From the NCBI GenBank assembly GCA_013177815.1, contig JABLXM010000028.1:1-50684 (forward strand): a DNA stretch of 50,684 nucleotides, written 5' to 3'. How positions within the stretch are numbered: the stretch's first letter is position 1; each line of letters starts with the position of its first letter. Positions 34,504-43,621 of the stretch are shown here, one piece after another. This stretch comes from Anaerolineae bacterium. GTDB taxonomy: Bacteria; Chloroflexota; Anaerolineae; Anaerolineales; Anaerolineaceae. The translations under genes were made by a program, and so were the position numbers. The notes under the pieces are model-generated. The model saw only the letters and a list, made by a program, of their open reading frames with translations. It was not told the DNA's origin and ran no database searches.

Positions 34504-35253
34504 TTATTCACTGACGTAAACACCCTCGGTGGGTTCGACCTTCTCTTCGGCGTGAGGCAGCACTTCGCCCCGGTAGATCCAAACTTTGATGCCGATCTGA
34601 CCATAAGTGGTCAGCGCTTCGGCGCGGGCAAAATCGATATCCGCTCGCAAAGTCTGTAGCGGCACCTGCCCCTCGCGCAAAACGACCGTGCGCGCCATCT
34701 CTGCGCCGCTCAGCCGCCCCGAGACAATGACCTTGACGCCCAGCGCGCCCTGGCGTAGCGCCTGCTGAATGGCGCGTTTCATCGCCCGGCGATACCCCAC
34801 CCGGCGCTGGATCTGACCGGCGATGTTCTGTGCCACCAACAACGCATCCATATCCGGGTTTTTGATCTCTTTGATCTCGAGGTCGACCTTTTTTCCCACC
34901 AGCGCTTCCAATTCCTGGCGGATGACCTTGACATTTTCGCCTTTGCGACCGATCAAAACGCCGGGTTTGGCGGTGTTGACGGATACCTTGACCTTGCCGG
35001 GGAAACGCTCAACTTCCACCAGGGAAATGCCCGCTTTGGCGGTATTTTCCTGCACCCGTTTCATCACATCGGCATCCGCGCCGCCCCTGCCGCTGGTGCT
35101 GGTGGTTTTCCTGGCTTTGCTCAGGAAGATATCGCGAATGGCAATATCCTGGTGGAGTTGATCGCGGTATTCATTCCCTTCGGCGAACCAACGCCCTTCC
35201 CAGGGTTTGATGATATTCAGGCGAAAACCAATCGGATGTACTTTACGTCCCAT
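34504..35253 (-). CDS. rpsC: 30S ribosomal protein S3
   Basis: A 249-residue protein at the mRNA entry site. A KH domain (PGVLIGRKGENVKVIRQELEAL) and the C-terminal S3 domain (GAEMARTVVLREGQVPLQTLRADIDF, GQIGIKVWIYRGE) are clear. A Ser/Thr/Gly insertion (TTSTSGRGG) lies near residue 50. Confidence 0.98.
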   Translation of the reverse strand: MGRKVHPIGFRLNIIKPWEGRWFAEGNEYRDQLHQDIAIRDIFLSKARKTTSTSGRGGADADVMKRVQENTAKAGISLVEVERFPGKVKVSVNTAKPGVLIGRKGENVKVIRQELEALVGKKVDLEIKEIKNPDMDALLVAQNIAGQIQRRVGYRRAMKRAIQQALRQGALGVKVIVSGRLSGAEMARTVVLREGQVPLQTLRADIDFARAEALTTYGQIGIKVWIYRGEVLPHAEEKVEPTEGVYVSE

Positions 35254-35285
35254 AATCTATACGATTCCTCTCTTCGTCCCGGCGA

Positions 35286-35627
35286 TCATTCCCGCTCCCG
35301 CAGGATAACCGTGATGTGCGACGCGCGTCGCAGAATCGGTTTGAAGCGTCCGCGGGCGCCGAACCTGCGCCATTTCCGCGTGGGGGCTTCATCCGCTGTG
35401 ATGGCATGGATATAAAGATCATCGCGGCTGATGCCAAAATTCTCTTCAGCGTTAGCAACCGCCGATGCCACCAATTTGTGTACGTGGCGGGCAGCCACCC
35501 GGGGGGTGAATTTGAGCACATTCAAGGCTTCCACCGCCGGTTTGCCGCGAACCGCATCGATCACCAGACGGGTTTTCTGGGCGGAGACACCACAATAACT
35601 TAGACGGGCACGGATATCTGCTGCCAT
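35286..35627 (-). CDS. rplV: 50S ribosomal protein L22
   Basis: A 113-residue exit-tunnel protein. Signatures: SAQKTRLVIDAVRGKPAVEALNVL, KLVASAVANAEENFG, and the tunnel-loop region PTRKWRRFGARGRFKPILRRASHITVIL. Length is normal. Confidence 0.98.
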   Translation of the reverse strand: MAADIRARLSYCGVSAQKTRLVIDAVRGKPAVEALNVLKFTPRVAARHVHKLVASAVANAEENFGISRDDLYIHAITADEAPTRKWRRFGARGRFKPILRRASHITVILRERE

Positions 35628-35633
35628 GATCGA

Positions 35634-35912
35634 TTACCTCTTCTTGGATGATTTTTCGGCAACATGACCGCGGAACAAGCGGGTTGGTGCAAATTCTCCC
35701 AAACGGTGCCCGACCATGTTCTCTGTGATATAGATCGGTACATGGCGCCGACCATCATGCACTGCGATGGTATGCCCCACCATCTGTGGGAAGATGGTGC
35801 TTGCCCGGCTCCAGGTACGGATGACTTTTTTTTCATTTCGTTCATTCATCACTTCGATCTTCTTGAGCAATCTCGGTTCGATGAATGGACCTTTCTTTAG
35901 CGACCGTGACAT
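35634..35912 (-). CDS. rpsS: 30S ribosomal protein S19
   Basis: A 92-residue 30S head protein. Signatures: [66 protein letters not shown]-type core. It lies between rplB and rplV. Confidence 0.98.
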   Translation of the reverse strand: MSRSLKKGPFIEPRLLKKIEVMNERNEKKVIRTWSRASTIFPQMVGHTIAVHDGRRHVPIYITENMVGHRLGEFAPTRLFRGHVAEKSSKKR

Positions 35913-35955
35913 AAATGCTGTCCTTTCTTACTCGCCTGCATACTTGCGACCGCGC

Positions 35956-36780
35956 CTATTTGCGCCGCCGGACAATGTACTTATCCGATGACTTATTACG
36001 ACGGGTCTTATAACCTCGGGTCGGACGACCCCAGGGGGATTTCGGTCCTGGCATACCAGCAGGTTGACGCCCTTCACCACCGCCATGCGGATGATCGCGT
36101 GGGGTCATGGCAGTACCGCGCACCGCCGGGCGAATACCCATGTGGCGTTTGCGCCCCGCCTTGCCGAGTTTGATATTGCCATGCTCGACATTGCCAAGTT
36201 GTCCAATCGTGGCGTAACACTGCTGCAACACCAGGCGAACCTCTCCTGAGGGCAGGCGTATTTGGGCGTAATCGCCTTCTTTCGCCAGCAACTGAGCCGA
36301 TCCGCCGGCAGATCGCACGATCTGCCCGCCTTTGCCGGGCTTCAACTCGATGTTATGAATGGTGGTGCCCATCGGGATATTGGCGATCGGCAGGGAATTG
36401 CCGGGGCGAATCTCTGCCTCCGGACCGGATAACACCCGGTCGCCGACCCGTATGCCAACCGGCGCCAGGATGTAGCGCTTTTCGCCATCGGCATAAACCA
36501 GCAGCGCCAGCCGGGCGGTGCGGTTGGGGTCGTACTCGATCGCGGAGACCTTCGCCGGAATACCCGTTTTATCGCGCTTGAAATCCACGATACGGATATA
36601 CTGCCGATTGCCGCCGCCCTGGTGCCGCACTGTGATGCGACCCTTGTTATTGCGCCCGGCATTGTTCTTGCGAATGACGATCAGCGAACGTTCTGGAGAC
36701 TTTTTGGTGATCTCCTCGAAGGTATAACTGGTCATTCCCCTTTGACCGGGAGTGGTGGGTTTGTAAATTTTAACAGCCAT
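35956..36780 (-). CDS. rplB: 50S ribosomal protein L2
   Basis: A 274-residue protein essential for peptidyl transferase activity and subunit joining. Signatures: [41 protein letters not shown], and the functional C-terminal histidine in [11 protein letters not shown], then [19 protein letters not shown]. Its ATG overlaps the rplW stop as TAATG. Confidence 0.98.
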   Translation of the reverse strand: MAVKIYKPTTPGQRGMTSYTFEEITKKSPERSLIVIRKNNAGRNNKGRITVRHQGGGNRQYIRIVDFKRDKTGIPAKVSAIEYDPNRTARLALLVYADGEKRYILAPVGIRVGDRVLSGPEAEIRPGNSLPIANIPMGTTIHNIELKPGKGGQIVRSAGGSAQLLAKEGDYAQIRLPSGEVRLVLQQCYATIGQLGNVEHGNIKLGKAGRKRHMGIRPAVRGTAMTPRDHPHGGGEGRQPAGMPGPKSPWGRPTRGYKTRRNKSSDKYIVRRRK

Positions 36781-37082
36781 TACTCAACACCTTCAAAAAT
36801 CGGTATACGGTCTTCCGGCGCCAGTGTGACGATGGCTTTCTTGAAGCCGCTCTCACGGACGCGCAGTCTGCGGCTGCGAGCCCGGCGGGTACGTTTGGCG
36901 GGCACATTGATGATATTGACGTTCAACACCTGCACCTCGAACAACTTTTCGACCGCGTCTTTGACCATGGTGCGGGTGGCATCACCCGTCACTTCAAAGA
37001 CGTACTGGTGCAACTTGCTGACCTGGTAATTGCTTTTCTCTGTCACCAGCGGTCGGCGGAGGATATCATAGATCGTGGTCAT
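36780..37082 (-). CDS. rplW: 50S ribosomal protein L23
   Basis: A 100-residue protein at the exit site that docks trigger factor and SRP. Signatures: [50 protein letters not shown]. Length is normal. Confidence 0.97.
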   Translation of the reverse strand: MTTIYDILRRPLVTEKSNYQVSKLHQYVFEVTGDATRTMVKDAVEKLFEVQVLNVNIINVPAKRTRRARSRRLRVRESGFKKAIVTLAPEDRIPIFEGVE

Positions 37083-37091
37083 CTCTCTCTC

Positions 37092-37718
37092 CTACTCCAG
37101 GTTGTCCTTGATGACATCCAGCGCAGCCAGTGGGATCAACAACTTGTCGAAGAACAGCAGGTCGCGAATGTTCAAGTAATTGGCGAGCAGCACCTTGGCA
37201 TCCGGAATGTTATTGGTGGAGCGGTAAATACTCTCGTAGGCGTCCCTCTCCGGTACCAGGATGAGCGCACTTGCATCGCCAACCAACGCGTTCAACGCGC
37301 TTGCCATCAGTTTCGTCTTGGCTTCATTCAATTTCAGTTCATCGATCACAACGATCGACTGTTCAACCGCTTTGACACTCAAAGCGGAACGCAGCGCGGC
37401 GCGGCGCATCTTGCGCGGCATACTCTGTTCGTAGCTGCGCATGTGCGGCGTAAAGATCTTGCCGCCGCCTTTCCACTGCGCGGCGCGCGTGGAACCCTGC
37501 CGGGCGCGACCGGTGCCTTTTTGACGCCAGGGCTTGCGCCCTCCGCCAGCCACTTCGCCGCGTACTTTGGTCTCGTGCGTACCCAGGCGGGCGTTCGCCA
37601 TCTGGCGTACGTGTGCCTGGTGCATCAGGTCGACTTTTATCGGGGCTTCGAAGATCGCTTGCGGCAGTTCAACCGTGCTGACCTTCTTGCCTTTCATGTT
37701 ATAGACATTCACTTCCAT
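37092..37718 (-). CDS. rplD: 50S ribosomal protein L4
   Basis: A 208-residue protein lining the exit tunnel. The tunnel loop GGGRKPWRQKGTGRARQGSTRAAQWKGG-type segment is clear, with ALRSALSVKA following. In E. coli L4 also represses the S10 operon through its leader. I prefer the ATG at 37718; an in-frame GTG two codons upstream (37724) is also possible, since GGGAG lies closer to it. Confidence 0.96.
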   Translation of the reverse strand: MEVNVYNMKGKKVSTVELPQAIFEAPIKVDLMHQAHVRQMANARLGTHETKVRGEVAGGGRKPWRQKGTGRARQGSTRAAQWKGGGKIFTPHMRSYEQSMPRKMRRAALRSALSVKAVEQSIVVIDELKLNEAKTKLMASALNALVGDASALILVPERDAYESIYRSTNNIPDAKVLLANYLNIRDLLFFDKLLIPLAALDVIKDNLE

Positions 37719-37770
37719 GATCACATCGCTCCCTTTACAGGAAAGGTTTCCTCACGATCCATCCGGGGGA

Positions 37771-38403
37771 TCACTGTTTGCGGGCTTCCTTGATAACAAC
37801 CAAACCATTGCGCGGACCTGGCACGGCGCCGCGAACAGCGAGCAGGTTGCGCTCGCCATCAACCAGCGCGACCTTCAGGTTCTGCGCCGTGACGCGGTCA
37901 TTGCCCATGTGACCCGGACCACGCGCCCCTTTGTATACCCGCCCCGGCGTTGTGCCGGAACCGCGGGAGCCGGGCGCGCGCAGGCGGTCAGATTGACCGT
38001 GCGTCTTGGGACCACCACGGAAGTGGTAACGTTTGACACCGCCCTGAAAACCGCGCCCTTTGCTGGTACCGATCACGTCAACGTGATCACCAACCGTAAA
38101 GGCGTCCGCCACTTTGATGGTGTCACCTTCTTTGACATCAGCGTTCTTCGAGCGAATCTCGCGCAAGAAGCGCAGCGGCGGAATATTGTTGCCTTTGAGA
38201 TGTCCCATTTCACCGCCGGTCAGGCGCTTGGGCTTCACCTCTTCGAACCCCAGTTGGATGGCAGTATAGCCGTCCTTCTCCGGTAAGCGCACCTGGGTAA
38301 CAAAACATGGCCCAGCTTCGATCAACGTCACGGGGATTGCCGCCCCGTTCTCATCGAAAATCTGGGTCATGCCGATTTTCTTTCCAATCAGCCCTTTTAA
38401 CAT
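37771..38403 (-). CDS. rplC: 50S ribosomal protein L3
   Basis: A 210-residue 50S assembly initiator. Signatures: [54 protein letters not shown]-type core and [16 protein letters not shown] chose the ATG at 38403 because AAGGAG lies 9 nt upstream; the longer frame from 38421 would place that Shine-Dalgarno inside the gene. It is first after the structured gap and has its own promoter. Confidence 0.97.
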   Translation of the reverse strand: MLKGLIGKKIGMTQIFDENGAAIPVTLIEAGPCFVTQVRLPEKDGYTAIQLGFEEVKPKRLTGGEMGHLKGNNIPPLRFLREIRSKNADVKEGDTIKVADAFTVGDHVDVIGTSKGRGFQGGVKRYHFRGGPKTHGQSDRLRAPGSRGSGTTPGRVYKGARGPGHMGNDRVTAQNLKVALVDGERNLLAVRGAVPGPRNGLVVIKEARKQ

Positions 38404-38550
38404 CTCTGTTTTCTCCTTCATACATATTTCATCGAGACTGTCAGTCTGGGCAGTGCTGCATCATCTCGTATGGCGGGCAGTAAACCCGGCGGCTGCTACA
38501 TTCCCAATTTGGTATCGTGTGCAGGCAGCCTTGTTCTTGCGCCGCTTCTG

Positions 38551-38572
38551 GGTTCGCCCTGTTGGGCAAACC
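38551..38572 (-). promoter_or_regulatory. Hairpin at the predicted 5' end of the rplC transcript
   Basis: On the - strand GGTTTGCCC (38572-38564) pairs with GGGCGAACC (38559-38551), nine pairs with one U-G, around an AACA loop. The predicted transcription start is near 38571, so this hairpin would cap a leader of about 168 nt before rplC. Confidence 0.6.
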
Positions 38573-38577
38573 GACTG

Positions 38578-38606
38578 AGTATATCACAAGATCATGATCC
38601 TGACCA
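38578..38606 (-). promoter_or_regulatory. Promoter of the S10-spc-alpha block in front of rplC
   Basis: On the - strand TGGTCA (38606-38601), a 17-bp spacer and TATACT (38583-38578) with a TGA extension form a good sigma70-type promoter. It lies in the 427-nt gap between rpsJ and rplC. The same TGATATACT box occurs in front of the HAD gene. Confidence 0.6.
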
Positions 38607-38690
38607 GATATTCACGCCAATTGATGGCAATTTACCTGACCGTTCCGCCAAGCGCCGGAAGGTGGATCGATCCGTTCTCACTTGTTAAGA

Positions 38691-38812
38691 CGTCCAGGGC
38701 AGCGTAACACCTTGCCATCTGGAACGCCCGGGGGTGATTCCAATCCATCCCAGTTCGAGATGGTCGTTCATCACGCCCCGCCGATTCTCCGGTAGGCTAA
38801 CCCGCCAGAGAA
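38691..38812 (-). ncRNA. Three-hairpin structured RNA element between rpsJ and rplC
   Basis: Three adjacent hairpins are seen. H1: CCAGAGAA (38805-38812) with TTCTCCGG (38785-38792), one G-U on the - strand. H2: GGGGGTGAT (38730-38738) with ATCACGCCCC (38770-38779), one bulge, plus an inner CCATC/GATGG stem (38745-38749, 38759-38763). H3: CGTCCAGGGCA (38691-38701) with TGCC-AT-CTGGAACG (38713-38726). No ORF of note, tRNA or 5S rRNA fits. It lies 18 nt after rpsJ and upstream of the rplC promoter, so it is either the 3' part of the str transcript or a regulatory leader of read-through mRNA. No U-run follows. Confidence 0.6.
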
Positions 38813-38830
38813 CCATGCGATCTGACCGGT

Positions 38831-39139
38831 CTAGATTTTTATTTCGATATCGACACCGGCAGGCAGGTTCAACCGCATGAGCATATCGATCGTCTTCGAG
38901 TCCGGGTCCAAAACATCGATCAGACGGTTGTGGGTGCGAATCTCGAAGTGTTCGTGCGAGTCCTTGTCGATGAAGGTCGACCGACGGACGGTGAAGCGCT
39001 CCAATTTGGTGGGCAACGGCACAGGTCCAACCACCTGGGCGCCGCTGCGTTCAGCCGTCTCCACGATCCGCTTGGCGGACTGGTCCAGAACGCGATGATC
39101 ATATGCTTTTAGCCGGATACGAATTCGTTGTTTCGCCAT
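38831..39139 (-). CDS. rpsJ: 30S ribosomal protein S10
   Basis: A 102-residue 30S head protein that also serves antitermination as NusE. Signatures: [32 protein letters not shown]-type start, [29 protein letters not shown] and the end [10 protein letters not shown]. It lies 7 nt after tuf, and 427 nt before rplC, so it belongs to the tuf transcript rather than directly to the S10 operon. Confidence 0.98.
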   Translation of the reverse strand: MAKQRIRIRLKAYDHRVLDQSAKRIVETAERSGAQVVGPVPLPTKLERFTVRRSTFIDKDSHEHFEIRTHNRLIDVLDPDSKTIDMLMRLNLPAGVDIEIKI

Positions 39140-39146
39140 TAATCAC

Positions 39147-40349
39147 CTAAGCCAATATTTTTGTAATCACGCCAGCGCCGACGGTCAGACCGCCTTCGCG
39201 AATGGCGAACTTCGAGCCTTGCTCCAACGCCACCGGCACGATCAATTCCACCGTAAACGCCACGTTGTCACCCGGCATCACCATCTCCACACCTTCCGGC
39301 AGCGTCACCACACCCGTCACATCCATCGTCCGGATGTAGAACTGGGGGCGATACCCCGTGAAGAATGGCTTATGACGCCCTCCCTCGTCCCGTTTCAAGA
39401 TATACACGCTGCTCTCAAACTTGGTGTGCGGCGTGATGCTCCCCGGTTTGGCTATCACCATCCCGCGTTCTACATCCGTCCGCTCCACACCGCGCAGCAG
39501 CAGCCCGCAGTTATCCCCTGCCATGCCCTCGTCCAGCAGTTTGTGGAACATCTCCACCCCCGTGCACACCGACGACATGCTCTTCTCTCTCAAACCTACG
39601 ATCTCCACCGGATCCCCAACTTTGATCTTGCCACGATCCACGCGCCCCGTCACCACCGTCCCCCGTCCTTTGATCGAGAACACGTCCTCCACCGGCATCA
39701 TGAACGGTTTGTCCACCGCCCGCACCGGCTCCGGTATGTAGCTGTCCACCACTTCCAACAGTTCTTTGATGCACGCGTATTCCGGCGCGTCCGGATCCGT
39801 CGAGGTGCTCTCCAATGCTGCCAGCGCACTCCCACGCACGATCGGCGTGTCGTCCCCAGGAAACCCGTAGCCGTTCAACATCTCCCGCAGTTCCAACTCC
39901 ACCAATTCCAGCAGTTCCGGATCGTTCATCTGGTCGATCTTGTTCAGAAACACTACGATGCTCGGCACTTCCACCTGACGCGCCAGCAATACGTGCTCCT
40001 TCGTCTGCGGCATCGGACCGTCCGGCGCTGCCACCACCAGAATCGCACCATCCACCTGCGCCGCCCCCGTGATCATGTTCTTGATGTAGTCCCGGTGCCC
40101 AGGCATGTCCACGTGCGCATAGTGCCGGTTCGGCGTCTGGTACTCTACATGCGCAATGTTGATCGTGATCCCCCGCGCTTTTTCTTCCGGCGCGTTGTCG
40201 ATCTGGTCGTACGCCTTGAATTCCGCATTCCCAAAGAACTGGCAGTATTTCGTGATGGCTGCCGTCAATGTCGTCTTCCCGTGGTCGATGTGCCCCATCG
40301 TCCCAACGTTCAGATGCGGCTTGCTGCGGTCAAATTTCTGCTTCGCCAT
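39147..40349 (-). CDS. tuf: Elongation factor Tu
   Basis: A 400-residue GTPase that brings aminoacyl-tRNA to the ribosome. G motifs: GHIDHGKT (19-26), RGITIN, DMPGH (usually DCPGH) and NKID (usually NKCD), with SALAALE. Domains 2 and 3 are complete ([19 protein letters not shown]; the end AGVITKILA). Codon use is unlike the flanking genes: Thr is mostly ACG, Gly often GGG, Pro CCG, with a strong excess of G-ending codons. This could reflect transfer or gene conversion with another tuf copy. Confidence 0.98.
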   Translation of the reverse strand: MAKQKFDRSKPHLNVGTMGHIDHGKTTLTAAITKYCQFFGNAEFKAYDQIDNAPEEKARGITINIAHVEYQTPNRHYAHVDMPGHRDYIKNMITGAAQVDGAILVVAAPDGPMPQTKEHVLLARQVEVPSIVVFLNKIDQMNDPELLELVELELREMLNGYGFPGDDTPIVRGSALAALESTSTDPDAPEYACIKELLEVVDSYIPEPVRAVDKPFMMPVEDVFSIKGRGTVVTGRVDRGKIKVGDPVEIVGLREKSMSSVCTGVEMFHKLLDEGMAGDNCGLLLRGVERTDVERGMVIAKPGSITPHTKFESSVYILKRDEGGRHKPFFTGYRPQFYIRTMDVTGVVTLPEGVEMVMPGDNVAFTVELIVPVALEQGSKFAIREGGLTVGAGVITKILA

Positions 40350-40380
40350 GAATGCTCTTCTCCTTAAGTGGGTATGACTC

Positions 40381-42468
40381 TCAGCCCTTACGGGATGAAT
40401 AATTTAAGATCTTTTCCGCTACGCTGTCCGAAACCGGCGCGTAGTGATCGAATTCCATTGAAAACACGCCGCGCCCCTGCGTGGCAGATCGCAATTCCGT
40501 GGCATACCCGAACATCTCTGCCAGCGGCACCAGGGCACGAGCAGATTGGGCGTTGCCCGGGCGCATATCGATGCCCAGGATGCTGCCGCGCCGCGAGTTC
40601 AATTGCCCCAACACATCGCCCAGGTACTCCTCGCCGACGATCACTTCCACTTTCATGATCGGCTCAAGCAAGACCGGCGCGCCTTTTTCGATACCTTCCT
40701 TGAAGGCAAACACCGCCGCCATCTTGAACGCCATTTCGCTCGAATCGACTTCGTGGTAGGAGCCATCCACCAGCGTTACCTTGAGATCCGCGATGGGATA
40801 GCCAGCCAGCACACCGGTCTCGGCAGCCTCCATAACGCCTTTTTCTACCGCCGGGATGTACTCCCGTGGGATCGAACCGCCGGTGATCTTATCTTCGAAG
40901 ACCACACCGCTGCCGCGCTCCAGCGGCTCAATATTGAACACCACGTGCCCATATTGACCGTGACCGCCGGTCTGCTTGATGTACTTATAGTTGAGGTTGT
41001 TGACGCTGCGGGTGATGGTCTCGCGGTAGGATACCCGCGGTCGACCAATGTTCGCCTGCACGCGAAATTCGCGCAGCATGCGGTCGACGATCACATCCAG
41101 GTGCAATTCGCCCATGCCGTCAATCAGGGTCTGGTTGGTGGCTTCATCCGTCCGCACGCGGAAAGTTGGATCTTCCTCTGCCAGTTTGCGCAGGGCTTCT
41201 GCCATCTTATCCTGATCGGCGCTGGTCTTGGGTTCGATTGCGACCGAGATGACCGGTTCTGGGAATTGAATGCGTTCCAGCACGATCGGGTCGTGCTGCT
41301 CGCATAGCGTATCGCCGGTGAAACTGTCCTTGAGACCGATGACAGCGGCAATATCGCCGGCGTAGACCTCAGTGACATCCTCTCGCCGGTCGGCATACAT
41401 GCGCAACAGGCGACCGATGCGTTCTTTCTTGTGTTTACCCGGGTTGTAGACCATCACACCCTGTTTGATCACGCCGGAATAGACGCGGAAATATGCCAGC
41501 CGCCCCACATATGGGTCGGTGACGATCTTGAACACCAGTGCGCTCAACGGCGCGTCGTCGCTCGGCGGGCGGGTTACTTCATCGCCTTTATCCGGGTGAA
41601 CACCCTTGACATCCGGAACATCCAGCGGCGATGGCAGGTAATCTACCACCGCGTCCAGCAGCGGTTGCACGCCTTTGTTCCGCAATGAGGAACCGCAAAA
41701 GACCGGTGTGGCTTTGTTGGCGATGACTGCTTTCCGCAGCCCTGCCACCAACGCTTCGACCGTGATCTCTTCCTCCTGGAGGAATTTGACCGTCAGGTCA
41801 TCGTCCAATTCTGCGATCTTTTCGACCAGGTTGGCGCGTTGCAGTTCCACCTCGTCCGCAAGGTGCGCCGGCACTGCCACCGTTTCAAATTCCTTGCCCA
41901 GTTCGTCTTTCCAGATGAAAGCCTGGCGCGTTAGTAGATCCACCACGCCGGTAAATTCAGCTTCACGACCGATCGGCAACTGCATCGGGATGGGGTTGGC
42001 GCCCAATCGCTGGCGGATCGAGTCGATCGACATCTCGTACGAAGCCCCCAGGCGATCCATTTTATTAATAAAACAGATGCGCGGCACCTGGTAACGATCT
42101 GCCTGCCGCCACACGGTTTCGCTCTGCGGCTCGACCCCCTGGGTGGCATCGAAGACCACCAAGCCGCCATCCAGCACGCGCAAAGAGCGCTGGACTTCAG
42201 CCGTGAAATCGATGTGACCGGGGGTGTCGATGATATTGATCTGGTAATCGCGCCATTCGGCGGTCACGGCAGCCGATACGATCGTTATGCCGCGCTCGCG
42301 TTCCTGCGGCAGGTAATCGGTGATAGTGGTGCCGTCGTCCACCGAACCGATGCGGTAGGTCTTACCGGTATAAAACAAAATCCGCTCGGTAGTGGTCGTC
42401 TTCCCGGCGTCAATATGAGCGATGATACCAATATTGCGGTAGCGCTCTTTGGGGATCAACCGGGTCAT
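40381..42468 (-). CDS. fusA: Elongation factor G
   Basis: A 695-residue translocase GTPase. G motifs: AHIDAGKTT (P-loop), [20 protein letters not shown]. Domains II to V are complete: [23 protein letters not shown] in domain IV, and the C-terminal [22 protein letters not shown]. Length is that of canonical EF-G. It lies between rpsG and tuf as in the str operon. Confidence 0.98.
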   Translation of the reverse strand: MTRLIPKERYRNIGIIAHIDAGKTTTTERILFYTGKTYRIGSVDDGTTITDYLPQERERGITIVSAAVTAEWRDYQINIIDTPGHIDFTAEVQRSLRVLDGGLVVFDATQGVEPQSETVWRQADRYQVPRICFINKMDRLGASYEMSIDSIRQRLGANPIPMQLPIGREAEFTGVVDLLTRQAFIWKDELGKEFETVAVPAHLADEVELQRANLVEKIAELDDDLTVKFLQEEEITVEALVAGLRKAVIANKATPVFCGSSLRNKGVQPLLDAVVDYLPSPLDVPDVKGVHPDKGDEVTRPPSDDAPLSALVFKIVTDPYVGRLAYFRVYSGVIKQGVMVYNPGKHKKERIGRLLRMYADRREDVTEVYAGDIAAVIGLKDSFTGDTLCEQHDPIVLERIQFPEPVISVAIEPKTSADQDKMAEALRKLAEEDPTFRVRTDEATNQTLIDGMGELHLDVIVDRMLREFRVQANIGRPRVSYRETITRSVNNLNYKYIKQTGGHGQYGHVVFNIEPLERGSGVVFEDKITGGSIPREYIPAVEKGVMEAAETGVLAGYPIADLKVTLVDGSYHEVDSSEMAFKMAAVFAFKEGIEKGAPVLLEPIMKVEVIVGEEYLGDVLGQLNSRRGSILGIDMRPGNAQSARALVPLAEMFGYATELRSATQGRGVFSMEFDHYAPVSDSVAEKILNYSSRKG

Positions 42469-42515
42469 CTCACAGCCTCACAGATATTCTTGCTTCGTCA
42501 GCGATACCGACGTCA

Positions 42516-42983
42516 TTAAACCCGGTAATGCGAGAAAGCCCGGTTGGCTTCCGCCATTTTATGGGTTTCTTCGCGCTTACGCACGGAAGCGCCCTGGTTG
42601 GCATAGGCATCCAGAATCTCACCAGCCATCTTATCGGCAAAGGATTTGCCGGTGCGAGCTTTGGAGGAATCGATGATCCATCGCATCGCCAGCGTCAGGC
42701 GGCGGTCCGGGGAGACCTCAAGCGGCACCTGGTAGGTGGCGCCACCTACGCGGCGCGGACGCACTTCCATGATGGGTCCGACATTTTTCAAAGCCTGGTC
42801 CAACACTTCCACCGCGTCTTTGCCGGTCTTTTCCTGCACCATGTCCAACGCATCATAGATCATGCTGGTTGCCAGGCTCTTCTTGCCTTTGCGCATGACA
42901 CGATTGATCAACATGGAGATCGTGATGTTATTGAAGCGCGTATCCGGCGCCACATCTCGTCTTTCGGGTTTAAGTCTTCTCAT
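42516..42983 (-). CDS. rpsG: 30S ribosomal protein S7
   Basis: A 155-residue protein that starts 30S head assembly and often represses the str operon. Signatures: MRRLKPERRDVAPDTRFNN, LINRVMRKGKKSLA, VGGATYQVPLEVSPDRR, and the C-terminal KMAEANRAFSHYRV. Length is normal. Confidence 0.98.
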   Translation of the reverse strand: MRRLKPERRDVAPDTRFNNITISMLINRVMRKGKKSLATSMIYDALDMVQEKTGKDAVEVLDQALKNVGPIMEVRPRRVGGATYQVPLEVSPDRRLTLAMRWIIDSSKARTGKSFADKMAGEILDAYANQGASVRKREETHKMAEANRAFSHYRV

Positions 42984-43010
42984 GATTCCACTCCATCCAT
43001 CTATCCAGGA

Positions 43011-43427
<417 letters not shown>

Positions 43428-43497
43428 GTTTTTGCCTCCAAACCTTTCTCACATGCGGCGGGTTAGCGCCTCTCGAACACAATTCTTTTCATAAAGG

Positions 43498-43525
43498 GAG
43501 GCCATCACTCATTCTGGATGGCCTC
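43498..43525 (-). promoter_or_regulatory. Leader hairpin of the rpsL-rpsG-fusA-tuf-rpsJ transcript
   Basis: On the - strand GAGGCCATC (43525-43517) pairs perfectly with GATGGCCTC (43506-43498) around a 10-nt loop. It lies in the middle of a predicted 144-nt leader. A 14-codon ORF (43549-43505) with no clear Shine-Dalgarno spans it. Only CCCTTTAT follows, so full termination is unlikely. Confidence 0.6.
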
Positions 43526-43577
43526 GCCGTTTTCAACAACGTCCTTCATCCTGGCTGCCTATAAACAACAGGGAGAG

Positions 43578-43606
43578 ATTATAGCATGCCGCGTTAGCAG
43601 CGTCAA
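43578..43606 (-). promoter_or_regulatory. Strong sigma70-type promoter of rpsL operon
   Basis: On the - strand TTGACG (43606-43601), a 17-bp spacer and TATAAT (43583-43578) with a TGC extension. It starts 15 nt after the rpoB stop, predicting a start near 43571. Confidence 0.85.
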
Positions 43607-43621
43607 GGAATTCATCTAATT

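Noticed and set aside
38590-38599. Palindrome GATCATGATC as an operator
   Set aside because: A single 10-bp palindrome inside the promoter spacer is expected often by chance; no second copy is nearby.
38690-38815. Possible 5S rRNA gene in the rpsJ-rplC gap
   Set aside because: A short CCATCTCGAAC stretch recalls 5S rRNA, but no closing helix I exists and the other stems do not fit the 5S fold.
39219-40367. 382-codon open frame antisense to tuf on the + strand
   Set aside because: Its translation is a His/Arg-rich low-complexity shadow created by the strong G-ending codon bias of tuf.
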